64,000 bases of DNA from Isoetes taiwanensis. Its lineage: Eukaryota; Streptophyta; Lycopodiopsida; Isoetales; Isoetaceae. The position numbers and the translations under genes are program-made. Numbering within the stretch: position 1 is the first letter of the stretch; every line of letters starts with the position of its first letter. The notes beneath the pieces were generated by a model. It saw only the letters and a program-made list of their open reading frames with translations. It was not told the DNA's origin and did no database searches. Of the stretch, positions 34,085 through 44,483 are shown one piece after another. The stretch covers positions 2,630,241 through 2,694,240 of the forward strand of contig JAJEKV010000083.1 of the NCBI GenBank assembly GCA_021234155.1. Reading direction: 5' to 3'.

Positions 34085-35121
34085 TCAATGGCCTCCGAAA
34101 GCTTTGAAGAAGTTCTTGACATCCCAGATCGGAGGCCTTTGCTTGGGGGTTGCGCAAGATGTTCCTCGTCGATCTTCCTTCAAGTGCTTTCGGGCCATCT
34201 CCGGTTAGGAAGTTCGGTCTTTATTCTTTGCTACTGCCCGAAAGTGTTGCGTCCCTAAAGGTGCCCTCTCGCCAAAGTCGAGAGGCAATGGGCCTGGCCC
34301 TGCGCCTGTTGAAAAGAATGATGTGATCGGCATGGGCGTATATCTTGAGTCTTTGCCGGCAGAAAGTGCTATGAGAAGTGCCGCAGTTCTTCCCCTTGGG
34401 CTGAACTCCTTGTGGAAGACTATCATTTGCCCTTGGTGAGGCTGGAAGATAGTAGCGAAGTCGAGTGCCCTTCCCTCGCCTCGCGATCCAGTGCCCTTCC
34501 TCGAAGCTGCTTCCGCAGTAGGCATCCAGCGCCATCGGTCTTCATGATCCCTCCACATCTTTGGTTGCATTGTCTAAGTTGATCTTCTTTGGACCCTTCC
34601 CTCATGCTCTGGCTCGAAGGCAGTGCAGCGAGCTTGGGCCCTTCCACGGGTTTGTAGAGTGTGCTACGTGTCTGCTGGAACTCCTCCTCACGAGATGATA
34701 GGTTCTGGCTTTGTCGATAGATCTCCCTTATCTGGCGATGAGAACGCTATGTCCGACATTGTCTCCCGACATAAAGAGTGTCTCTCGCCCGGCTCCTTGG
34801 AATCTCACGGTATGAGTAGTCGATGAAGTCTGCGCTCTTCAGGTGTGCTATCATGCCCAAGGCTTCGTCGATTGAAGACCACATTCGGCGGTGGGACAAG
34901 TTGGGGATGTCATTAGCAAAAATGTACTCCTCCCGTCGATGACTATCGGTGACAAAGGCTGTGATGCCTTGGTGGGTGGAGTGATGAAACATTCTCACGT
35001 CGTCGTCATGCCTCAGCATACCTCGCATTCTTGTTGCCTCCTGCTCTCCCATTACGGGTTACGCTCCCCTAATTTCGTAGTCTTCATGGATCGTAGAGAT
35101 GGTGCCCTGACGTCGTGCCAT
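34085..35121 (-). pseudogene. Unidentified ORF between H3-like gene and gag, copy 2
   Basis: This is the counterpart of 9075-10102. The ATG at 35119-35121 starts MARRQGTISTIHEDYEIRG. The frame 34747-35052 is open for 101 codons and contains EEYIFANDIPNLS, matching EEYIFATDALNLP of copy 1. The frame 34205-34570 contains QPHQGQMIVFHKEFSPRG, which is partly readable in copy 1 as SSTRNSAQGEE in another frame. The end has KNFFKAFGGH and a stop. No known family comes to mind. A protein of about 345 residues conserved in both copies is likely an element function. Confidence 0.55.
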
Positions 35122-35879
35122 AGTATTACGTGGCGGAGGACTCTATATTGAGGATTTGATCACGGGCCCCTCACGGGTATCAAGTGGCTAAGTCTAAGGG
35201 CTGAGCAGGAGGGTTCCCCTACTTTGTTGATTGACTTATAGTGCATGAAGAGGGGCAAAGGGCATGCAGTGAAAGGTACCTATGCCTATTATATATGCGA
35301 GGTCATGTAATCGGGCATGGTCCTAGTCCTATCCCATAGGCTGCTTCTTGCCTTTGGATCACGCCAACTCTCGACCTAAGGCTTGGGTAAGTGTCTCAAG
35401 GGAAACCCAATTCCCTCCCCTAGGGAGGCGATCCTAACTTCCAAAGGCGGGGACTGCTTTGGTCATATTGGCACATAATATGCATGTAGTAGGGTGTTCT
35501 AGTCAAAGTTGCGTGAAAGATCAAACAAGTGATCAAAACAGAGAAGGCTTGATCTCTTTGGAAGGCGATGGATATGGCTTGCGACATTGTACCATCTCTC
35601 GAAGTTCTTTGGCCATTGAGTAGGCAAGGGTGTAGAAAATGGCTTACAAAAGATCAGTTGAGGTTGAGGAAAATCGCCTAAGGGGCTGGGGGGCGATTAC
35701 GTAGAAGGAAAAATGGCAAATGGGACCTATTTTTATAGACTATGGGTGACCTCGAGGTTCGTGCAAAAAGGTACCTATGGTTCTATGGCTCTGGGTGTCC
35801 AAATGAACTACCATGAAGTGCAAACTTAAGCAAAACAAAGCAAGAAACACTACATGGCAATTTGTTGGATCAAATTTGG

Positions 35880-36190
35880 CTAATTTGGGCCAAAGATGGG
35901 CTGACGGGTGAATCAGCGGATGGCCTCAGCGCGTCAATATGACAGCGCGTTTGTGGCGGTCTCACCCGGTTGGCCTGTTTTGGGCCAATTTTTGGTCATT
36001 TCTGGGAATTTAAAGATGCTAATATGGCTAATTGGACCAATTCTAACCTAACTAGCAAATTATTTTGAACAAAACTGACACCAAAAAGCATGTTTTTGGG
36101 GGTAGGCGGGTGAATCCGCGCAAAAGCGCGCCAGCGTGTGTGAGACGAAGAGGCCATTGGTAGCGGTCTCACCCGGTAGCCAATTTTCAG
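35880..36190. repeat. Two-unit direct repeat downstream of the H3-like ORF, copy 2
   Basis: Units at about 35880-35990 and 36100-36190 share gacgggtgaatc or gcgggtgaatcc, then cagcgcgt or ccagcgtgt, then ggcggtctcacccggt. It is in the same position as the differently spelled repeat of copy 1, while the flanking text (gaagtgcaa..aacaaagcaa) is alike in both. Confidence 0.7.
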
Positions 36191-36407
36191 CATTTTGATG
36201 ATTTTTTTGCCAAGATTTTGTTGTAGTCATGATTTCTAGGGTGTTTCTAGGCATGCTATGAAGAATTCTACCACAATTGGGTTCTATTTCCTACATTTCA
36301 AGCATACAACATTTTTCTAATTATAGAGGGAAAATAACTTTTATATTAATAAGAAACATAGTTACATGAAAATTTAGCTTTCCTACAAAATTTACAAAAT
36401 TTGAGGC

Positions 36408-37515
36408 CTAAGGCCCTCTCTGCGAATCCTTAGTTGCTAAGTGAATATCCTTGGGCATAGGGTAACTCTCTTAGCATGGATAGCCTTGAAGGTTCCCTTC
36501 CTCGAGAGGCTGGACCAGCTCGCTTGGAAGCCTCTTGCGAGCCGGGTCATTAGAGGGGTAACCCTATAATCGGTTAGGAGCTGCTGCAAAACCTCTCTAA
36601 GGAGGCGCTCGAAAGCGCCTTCCTTATCGGGGAGATCGTGCACATCACGGAAGTTAGAATCTCCCTAAGCTACCGGCGTATGTGCTATTCGGCCCGTGGT
36701 GAACCCTCTTGGGTTTTCGGTCTTGGTGGGGGTGGCTTGGGCTTGGTTCTTCTTGACTGCCCGCCCTCCTGACCTTATTTGCACCTCTGGCGGCAATACC
36801 ACTCATTGTACCTCGTCCAGCGGCGAAGGTACTCCATATACTACCATCTTAAAGCTTGAACTTCAGCGGTCCTCTTTGGGCCTTGAATGCCCGCTCCCCT
36901 ACCTTTTGCTTCTTCACCACCTTAGGTGGTTCCGGCCACTTAGGGTAGGGTGGCCTAGCGTCGGGGTCCCCCTCCTGCTCTTCTTCCTCCTCGTCTCCGT
37001 CGCCCTCCTGTTGGTGCTCCTCCTCCGGCCGGGCCTCTTCTATGCGACGGTCCGAGGGTCGTCGTTCCTCCTCTTGGTCGCCTCTCCTGCTTCCTCAGCT
37101 CCCTCTCCCGCTCCCGCTTCTTCCTGGCGGCCCTCTCCTCTGGCCACTCCGCGACCTTTTCCTTCCCCTTCTTTTTGGTATTTGAAGGGGCAAAAGCCGT
37201 CGATACGGTGGTGGTCTTTGCTCTTCCACCCGTTCTTCAACTTTGTTCCTCCACCTCCCGGTGTCAGGGCCAGAAGTGTGAGACTCATCTGTTCTCTGTG
37301 TGCCTCCCGATGGCCAGAGCTGCTCTTTGGGGCTCTCCCTCGGCATCATGATACGTATCGCCGCCGCTGCTGCTGCTGGGGGGAAGCTCCTCTTCCCCTT
37401 TCTTGGGTCGGAGGTGCTCCGGGATCTTCTTCACATGTCGCCCCGCTGCTAAGTGCGCCATCGAAAGTGTCGGTCGCTGCCCTACCCTCCTTGCTGTCTG
37501 TTTGGTGCGAGCCAT
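36408..37515 (-). pseudogene. Retroelement-encoded histone H3-like protein, copy 2
   Basis: The minus-strand frame starting at 37513-37515 reads MARTKQTARRVGQRPTLS: its first nine residues are identical to the tail of histone H3, K4 is present and the K9 position is Arg. The frame stays open 76 codons. The fold end is legible: DKEGAFERLLREVLQQL (helix 1, compare PFQRLVREI), then, after a shift, [21 protein letters not shown] and MPKDIHLA, with a stop at 36408-36410. Between tail and fold lie about 270 codons rich in Arg, Glu, Pro and Gly, with a shared block RRWTRYNEWYCRQR (copy 1: SRYNDWYRRK). Both termini of H3, in order, in one ORF, in two separately inserted copies, make chance unlikely. 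It sits directly downstream of the LTR leader and would be the first ORF on the transcript. Confidence 0.87.
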
Positions 37516-38072
37516 ATCTTATGGTTCAGAAAATGGGTGACGAAAGGCTGAGCAAGAGAGAGGTGAAGGTGAAGGGTTGGAGAGAGTGAATGAGGTGTCA
37601 GATATTTAAAAAGGAGGGTCCCTGGGAATATTCTCCTACCATAATTACCCCTATTTATTAGCCCCCCTTATTAATTACAAGATATTTAGTAATTACTTAA
37701 TTATTAATGTATATGTTAAATCTATATTAATTGATATTATACTTAAATTTTCGAATTTTTCTAATGGTTCGAAGTGCAATTTATGAATTTGCGCCATTTT
37801 TCACCTGGGTCTCCGATTGGCATGATTCTTCGACCCATTTTAGGTGAAATTTGATGCAGATGCATAATTTTCACTCCAAATTTACTAGAAGATGAGTTTG
37901 ACTCACTCAACTTTCGTCTAACACTTAACCTAAGTCGACCCACTACCTAGGAGAAAAATTTTTCCCCATTTTGGCGGTTCGATGGTGGAAATGTTTATTT
38001 CACACCCTATAGGCCTGTTAGACTACTTCATGGTTATGGTTGGGTGCTAGTTCTTGGTCAACCAAGAACATC
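37516..38072 (-). other. Leader between primer-binding site and H3-like ORF, copy 2
   Basis: AT-rich, non-coding, and closely similar to 12375-12931 of copy 1, including the segment from about 37670 to 37745. A near-perfect inverted repeat, ttcttggtcaaccaagaa, lies at 38051-38068 (12911-12928 in copy 1), just inside the primer-binding site. It could form a hairpin beside the site of reverse-transcription priming. Confidence 0.6.
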
Positions 38073-38084
38073 GGCTCGATACCA
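38073..38084 (-). other. Primer-binding site of copy 2 (one base altered)
   Basis: The minus strand reads TGGTATCGAGCC where copy 1 has TGGTATCAGAGC. The first seven bases are intact and one base is missing within the tRNA-Met complement. Confidence 0.85.
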
Positions 38085-38085
38085 T

Positions 38086-39718
38086 TGTGGCGCTCCACGC
38101 TAAGCGTGCGGCCGGCCGTTTTCGGCGGGGAAATCCCCATCCGGCTCAACAACGCGCATGGGCCCAGCCGTCTACCCGCACTCACGGGGTGACTCTTAGT
38201 GCGGGAAGGGGCTTCTGAAAGGTGTCTTGCGGCGCCCTTCCCTATGGGCTCCTATAGCAGTGAGGCGATAACGCGTCGAGAACTAGCATCAACATATACA
38301 AATACTACCTCGAAGGGTAGTGCATCACTCATAAACCAAGGCAAAGATGATAATCACGAACCATAAAACATGAGAGCTCCTACCCGGCCGGACTTCGTAA
38401 GGAGGATGATGGCCAGAGCTAGAACCTCAAGATAGAAGCGGACCGAGTCATGGCAATGGCGGGGCTGGCTTAAAGGCTAATGGCTAGGGTTGACCACTCC
38501 ATCCGCCCCTCGTGCATGCTTTTGCGGATGGGCTAAATCAGGCTCAGCGGGACTCTAGCCTTGGGATCGCAACCCCATTGCATCACCCGCCGGGACTACT
38601 CGGGTTGCATCTCCACGGTCCGATGAGGCAGGAAGGGTTGCATCTCCCCTTCGGGGATCTAGAGGTGCAGTGGGCGGCTAGAGAATCGTGGCGACACCGC
38701 GATTAGGTACCCGGTGAACCCCCAAAGCGAGAGCCAAGCCAACACTTGCGGCTCTCGAGGCGCGCGGCAACACCATTGCCCGGGAGGTGTCCGGACCCAT
38801 GCCGGCCCACTGCAAGTGACCGACCATAAGCCCTAGCCCACTATGGGATCCCGAAGCCCCCACTTCGGCGGGGATCCTCCCACCACTTTCCCTCTAGCCC
38901 GTTATATGGTCTTTGAGTCATATCATAGCCTCAATAGCACGGTGGGCTCCTATGCCGAGGGCGCAACTAATAGGAACTAAAGGGATCTACTCTAGGAGCA
39001 TACTACATATGGCTCTAGGTCTCTACCACCCTTCCCAATACAAGAGGAGCAAACAAGATCAACCAACATCCATACTCATCACATTATGAGAATAATCATA
39101 AGAAGAACATCTTAACCTAATCATACAAATCTAACTAATAGTTAGGGTTCCTTGATTAGGGTTCAAGATGTTGAATATGGAGTTCTAGGATGGCTCTACT
39201 CTAGATACAAAATACTAGCATATCTGGAATGCTAATTTCGGATGAGCTATCACAACCACTATCCTACATACACGCTCTGAAGCTCTCCCTCGGATCAGGT
39301 GTGCCTCCATGGTCTCAGAGCTCACGAGATGCGCTCCTACTCCAGAGCGAGTCTACCTGGGGCTTGGCGCACCGGTCTATGCCACGACAAGCGATGTTGA
39401 AGCGGGGTTTTGAGCAGTAGGTGAGTCTCGGGTGCTAGGGCTGGAAAGAGGTCTAGGGTTAGGGTTTATGCCTATATAAGTTAGGTCCACCTAGGATGCC
39501 ACGTGGCACCAATCGGGTGAGTCCTGTGTGGCGGTGCCCCAATAGGTTAAGGCCACGTGGATAATGGCTTAACCTATGGTTGGCTAAGTTATGAGAATAA
39601 CTTAGCCATGCCCCCTAGTGCCACAATCTATGGTATACAAGGCTATGAAGATAGACTTGTATGGTGACGGATCCAGGAATATACGTATTTATGGCGTATA
39701 TTCCCCTGGACCGTCACA
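38086..39718 (-). repeat. 5' LTR of retroelement copy 2
   Basis: It starts TGTGGCGCTCC next to the primer-binding site and ends CGTCACA at 39718, directly before the CTACA duplication. On the minus strand TATATA lies at 39473-39478, with GCCACGTGGC at 39498-39507 and CACGTG at 39554-39559 upstream. It would drive the H3-like ORF and the genomic RNA. Confidence 0.95.
39473..39559 (-). promoter_or_regulatory. LTR promoter: TATA box with two G-boxes, copy 2
   Basis: TATATA at 39473-39478, the palindromic G-box GCCACGTGGC at 39498-39507 and a second CACGTG at 39554-39559 are in the same order and spacing as in copy 1. They lie about 160-245 nt inside the U3 start. Role as a promoter is inferred from position. 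Confidence 0.6.
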
Positions 39719-39723
39719 CTACA
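39719..39723. repeat. Target-site duplication CTACA, right
   Basis: Exact repeat of 26576-26580, immediately outside the LTR end. Confidence 0.93.
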
Positions 39724-40602
39724 TCTTCACTAGATTCCGACCCATCATGTGCTGGACTGTCAAAATACCATGTCTTCTCCAAAAGTTCGGACTGCAGCTC
39801 ATCCATGCAGGATGCGATATTGGCATCCAACTCCCTCTCGTGCCATTGTTCTTCTGTGCAATCAAAATCATAAGCCTAGAGCTATTTTAGTGTTCTTGGA
39901 TCTGTCCCAATCCAAAGCCCTCCTTTGCACATAATCCTCGGCATATTTCTTCACCTCCAAATCCTTCTCTATGCCATCAGAGATGTCCACAAGTAGGGCA
40001 TATGCAATTGCTTTTGAATCTGCCTGTGCCCTTCTCAAGAACTGGCTTCTGTTTACCTTCCACCTGTGAACCAGATCCAGCCTATACTTCTGAACATATT
40101 GGCTCAGGTCCGGCTGGCCTCCTCACGATGCTTTGCGCTCCTGCATTCTCACCCCCAAGCTGCCCGCTCAACCTCCACAACCAGCCCATGCCTTCTCTTC
40201 AAATGCTCCTCGGTCGGCCCTCTTCCTCCGTTCCACCCACAATCATCAGAGAGGCAACACCATTTGCTTCTTTTCTTACTGTAAAAAAAAAACCCGGGCA
40301 CGATCATCCACCTCGGAATCACGCACGGTGCATGGGTTGTTGGGCCTCAATTTCCCGCTGACCTTGCGGGAAGCCTTCTTGAGCTTCCTCAGAGAAGCAG
40401 AATGCTTGGAATCGACCTCACTTTGGATTTTTGCTGCTGCCCCCAATTCCTTCAAATCCCTCAAAGCTGCTGGTAGCTCTTCCACATTAGGCAAGAAAGC
40501 TTCATCTCCATCTGAACTCTGGGCCGAATCCGACAAATCCGACCCACTTGCCTCGCTCAAAGACATTTCTTCAGCAACGGTTGCACTGATCGAACTCGCC
40601 AT
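39724..40602 (-). pseudogene. 5' half of the Ulp1-type protease gene split by copy 2
   Basis: The ATG at 40600-40602 has purine at -3 and G at +4. It opens a 108-codon frame: MASSISATVAEEMSLSEASG, an acidic serine-rich start, then LPAALRDLKELGAAAKIQ and a basic SLRKLKKASRKV segment. Further minus-strand pieces are RSQFLRRAQADSKAIAYALL, VDISDGIEKDLEVKKYAEDY, and EEQWHERELDANIASCMDEL, the last in a frame open for over 50 codons up to the CTACA site. Joined at the duplication, that frame carries on into 26575 and downward, leading to the protease domain at 26230-25343. Large acidic N-terminal regions before a C-terminal C48 domain are usual in plant Ulp1-like and transposon-borne proteins. I cannot tell whether this was a host or transposon gene. 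A purine/A-rich stretch near 40281 may mark an exon edge or frameshift. Confidence 0.7.
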
Positions 40603-41317
40603 AGCAAGTCGTATTTAATTAAAGTGGGACTCATTCCATTCCCACTTTTTTTCGGAACTCTGTTATTTTACACAAGAAGGAGCACCCCGACCCGAAAACT
40701 GTCCTTAATTCAAATTTTTGTCTGTTACTGTGCATCCAAGCTTTCTCCCAGTTTTTGTCGGATAGCGAGTCGAGTCCCTGTTTTGGGGCTTATTTGTCAT
40801 TCAAAATAAGAGTTTTTCGCGTGAGGGTGAATTCCTTTACCAAGACATTTTGGCTCTATTTTCTTAGGTGGGTAGACAAGAGATCACAAATTCTAACAAA
40901 AATTAAGCAAATTGTTTACTTAATCACCAAAAAATACTACTTTTGAGATACCTTATATTTATAAATGGGCTCATTACAATATATATTACAGTGGGTGAAG
41001 CGACCATAGTGGTCGTATTATCACAATGATTACACCCTCTTCACACATGAACCACCTAGTGCAAGCGGTAGCGTGGAGCTCTGTCAAGTCCGCGACAACT
41101 TACAGGGGCGATAGAAATTTGTATGAAGTTCCTTCATAGGCCACGTGCTTGTATGTCCAACTGATGTCACCACCCTCTTTCGGCATCTTTCTTCAATGAA
41201 CTGGCTTTTCATTGCTCCCAAGCATGTATTATCTGGTCGAGATAAGGACTGCAAAAGGTTAGTCAAGTTAGTCAAGTGATACTACAGGCAAAAAAATTAA
41301 GATAAAATCTGAGTTTT
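40603..41317. other. Upstream region of the split gene
   Basis: No identified gene. Just upstream of the ATG is a short inverted repeat (aaagtggga / tcccacttt, 40620-40650). A minus-strand frame at 41084-41275 (63 codons, MKSQFIEERCRKRVVTSVGH inside) has coding texture but no recognised family. Confidence 0.3.
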
Positions 41318-41905
41318 AGAGGTCAAAGGCCTTTTCGATTTCGCGAAGTCGAAAGGCAACTCAAAAAGCGCGGTTTTAGGGGGAGAAGGCCTTTCGACTT
41401 CGCTGAGTCGAAAGGCTCAAAGCAACGAGGTTTTAGGGGTGAAGGCCTTTCGACTCGCGCGAGTCGAAAAGGCGGCCCAAAGCCGTAAAACGGGTTCAGA
41501 AGGCCTTTCTCGACCAGCGAAATGAAAAGCGCCCAAAAGCCTAAGCGGGTTTTAGGGTCGAAGGCTTTCCGACTACCGAGAAAGCAGTTCAAAGCCGTAA
41601 ACGCAGTTTAAGAGTCCGGAAGGCCTTCTCGACTTCGCGGTGAAAAAAGGCAACAAAGCCGTAAACGCGGTGTTTAGGGTCAGAAGGCCTTTCGACCGCG
41701 AATGGTGAAAGGCGCTTCAAAAAGCCGTAAACGCAGTTTAGGGGTCAGAAAGGCGAAAAGGCGGTTCAAAGCCGTAAACGCAGTTTAGGGGGTCTGGAAG
41801 GCTTTCGACTCAAGGAAGTCGAAAGGGCAGTTCAAAAGCGAAGCTTGAGGTTTAGGGCCTTTCTCGACTTCATGAGTCGAAAAAGGCCGCTCGGAGTAAA
41901 CAAAG
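41318..41905. repeat. Tandem array of about 60-bp palindromic units
   Basis: Some ten irregular units of agaaggcctttcgact, then cgcgagtcgaaagg, then cggttcaaagccgtaaacgc and agtttaggggtc. Each contains the inverted pair CCTTTCGACT / AGTCGAAAGG around a 4-6 base loop; 41390-41415 is an unbroken example. Units differ mostly by 1-4 base indels. No gene. Confidence 0.92.
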
Positions 41906-41934
41906 GGCAATTTCAAAGCTTCGAGTCAGATTCG

Positions 41935-42470
41935 AAAATGAATAACCTTCAAACATCCTATGTATTTTCTATGAAAAATACCCTCCCATAAATTTCCTCA
42001 CGTATTTTCCATGAAAAATAGACCCTCCCCATGTATTATCTAATGGACACATATCAATGGACCCTCCCCTTTCTAATGGACCATACCATATAGCTATGAA
42101 AGGGGACCATTGGGCTCATATTTAGCTAATGCCTAATGCATATGTAAATAGCAACATATGCACCTATAATGCACATTATAACCTACGAGAGCCTATTAGA
42201 CCTATGCATTAAATCTATTAATATGCATTTTTTTATGAAAAATGCCCTCTCCATATATTACTATATATTTTTCAATAAGCACAATATCCTATATTATGTA
42301 TTTTCCAACAACCACATTTTTTTATGAAAAATGCCCTCTCCATGTATTACTATATATTTTTTAATAAGCACAATATCCTAATATTATGTATTTTCCAATA
42401 ACCACAATATTCTATGCATTTTTATGAAAAATGCCCTCAACATGTATTTCCTATGGAAAAAAAATGGACC
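41935..42470. repeat. AT-rich tandem repeat with ATGAAAAATGCCCTC unit
   Basis: Three copies of a unit of about 90 bases at 42226-42440 (ttttatgaaaaatgccctct, tactatatattttt, aataagcacaatatcct, tattatgtattttcca). Shorter related pieces lie at 41945-42060 (tgaaaaata with ccctccc). Confidence 0.85.
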
Positions 42471-43859
42471 CTCCCCGCTCTTTTTACCCCGCTCTTTTTT
42501 CCCGCCCATACTTAAAATTTGAAATTTAGTACATACCAATTTGGTACATACCTTTGGGGCGGTTTTGAGTCCTGCCATCGTGGATACCCATCAGCGGCTA
42601 TGGCGTTCTTGTTCTTGGTGACTATGGCGTTCTTGTTCTTGAGGGCTATGGCAGAACCGGCTATGGCGATAGGATGAGGATGGCTTTTTTTTATTCCGAC
42701 TATGAAACCTTGCATGAAGGCATAACAAAAACATCTGCTACATCTCTCTTCCTATTGGATTCTTGAGGACCTTCCTATTCTTGAAGCTCTCCTGGCTTGA
42801 ATCTCTTACGGCGATTCTTGGCCGATTCTTGAAGCTCTTCGGCCGATTCTTGGTCACGAAAACATGGATGGGGGATGAACAAAGGCGTGGTGAAAGCGAG
42901 GGAGAACAAGGCTGATTACAACAACTTTCAGGCATGGTGCGGCAACTCAGGCATGGACCCCCTGTTCAAAGCGATTCATGGTAAGCCTCCATTAGAACAC
43001 GCGATTCATGGTGGCCTCCATTAGATTGGCGGTGAAATGCCCATGCAAGAACATCTTGGTGGATTATTGAGAAATTCATGCCTCTATTCAAGATTGATGC
43101 AATTTGATGCAAGAACCCATTCATGCACTTGAGATTGTCGCCATCCCCACATCGCCACAACATGCCCGGAAAAGCGAGCACTATCGGAGCCGGCCCGGAT
43201 GCTGCCTTTGCATCTGTCGCGGCGTATTGTATTGTGTGAGCAATTCCCAAAGCGAAGCGATTATGTGGAGCGACTTCCATAGCTCCTTCTTACGCCGATC
43301 CATGCACTTGCATTATCGACTCCGTGAAGCAAGCTCAGTTCACGAAGGCCCACATCACTCCATAGCCACATGGGCTCCTTTGTCTCAATCCAAGCGATCC
43401 GGCTATGGTGGTTTAGAAAGACCTTTGTGGGTAGGTAGCGATCTTGAATCTCGAATCTGTTCTTCAATGCAAAGCAAGAAATGTTGGCGGAAAATACGGT
43501 GTGTCTTTGGCACCGACCCTTCTGATTTGCTCCTCCCCTGCTCTTCAGTTTGCTCCTCCATTTATTTGCCGGATCTCAAGTGCCTGTTTTATCGCCTCTC
43601 CCTTTGTTGTGTTGGTGGGAAGGAGGCATTGATTTTTAAGTTTAGCTAAAATCACCTTTAGTTTATAGGTGTTTTGGTTTTGGCTAGTAGTGTTTGAAAT
43701 TCCTCATTTTTTGTCTTTGGAATTAAATTGCTTTCTCGACTAATTGGGTCGAGAAAGGTTTTATATTGATTTAATTTAATTTATATTTGATTAATTAATT
43801 AGCTTAATTAATCTAATTAGCTTAATTAATTATTGATTATATATTAATAATTAATACTT
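42471..43859. other. Region without an identified gene
   Basis: A short direct repeat ggctatggcgttcttgttctt (two full copies) lies at 42595-42680. A plus-strand frame of 181 codons (43104-43649) and a minus-strand frame of 104 codons (42966-43280) overlap. Both have moderate coding texture and neither is recognised, so at most one can be real. 43760-43860 is AT-rich with repeated ttaattaattagc. Confidence 0.3.
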
Positions 43860-44231
43860 TTATTTTTTTTTTTTTTTTTGGGAGAGGGCTTGCCCTTTGC
43901 CCCCTCCCATTCCTCCTTTGCTCCTCCCCCCTTTGCCCCTTTTGCCCTCTTTGCTCTCCCTCCCCTCCCCTCCCTCCCTCCCTCCTCCTTTGCCCCTCCC
44001 ATTCCTCCTTTGCTCCTCCCCTTTTGCCCCTCCCCTCCTCTTTTTGCCCTCTTTGCCCCTCCCCTCCTCCTTTGCCCTTTTGCTCTCCTCTCCTCTCCCT
44101 GCCCTTGCCCCTTCTTCCAACTTATCCTCTTCCCCTCTTCAACGTGTGGCTCCTCCCTCTTTCTCCTCCTACCCTTCTCCTTATCAAGATGTGCCCCCTC
44201 TCCCTCCCCTCTTTTTTTTTTTTTTTTTGTA
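43860..44231. repeat. 370-base polypyrimidine tract bounded by T-runs
   Basis: The plus strand is almost wholly C and T (cctcctttgcccctccc and close variants), with T-runs of 15-20 at both ends. The long open frames on both strands are low-complexity (Pro/Ser/Leu or Lys/Gly/Glu/Arg) and are not genes. Such tracts can adopt triplex structure. Confidence 0.93.
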
Positions 44232-44483
44232 TGAGTCCCATTTTCAGCCCGAGTCCCAAATTGCGAGATTTGACCCACTTTAATTAAATGCGACTTTAGC
44301 CCTATTCCCCAATTTTTGGCCTACTCGTACGAGCCTAATGGTTTGGACATAGGAATTGATTGCCACAGTTTCGCCACCCCAGAAAGAATGATTGCCACAT
44401 ATTGCCTGATTAATCATGGCTTATAGGAGGGCATATTAACCCAAGATTTTCGTGGATGCATTGTCGAAGATTTTAAGTGCAAC

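Larger units (their letters stand above)
26581..39718 (-). mobile_element. Ty3/gypsy chromovirus-type LTR retrotransposon, copy 2, with H3-like gene
   Basis: A 13,138-bp element on the minus strand. LTRs of about 1.63 kb (26581-28216 and 38086-39718) start TGTGG and end CACA, and a perfect 5-bp duplication CTACA flanks it. Module order is identical to copy 1: LTR, leader, H3-like ORF, tandem repeat, unidentified ORF, gag, protease, RT, RNase H, integrase, chromodomain, PPT, LTR. It interrupts a Ulp1-type gene that also reads on the minus strand. The preserved ends and duplication suggest it is younger than copy 1. The ORFs nevertheless carry many short indels. Confidence 0.96.

Noticed and set aside
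36696-37589. 297-codon plus-strand frame
   Set aside because: Antisense shadow of the copy-2 H3-like ORF, of low complexity. The minus strand carries the recognisable H3 motifs.
41318-41905. Possible CRISPR-like array
   Set aside because: Regular palindromic repeats with spacers of similar length first suggested one. However, the spacers are themselves repeats of each other and the context is a plant nuclear genome.
43844-44287. Overlapping long ORFs on both strands (up to 144 codons)
   Set aside because: Products of a polypyrimidine/polypurine tract; composition is Pro/Leu/Ser or Lys/Gly/Glu/Arg only.
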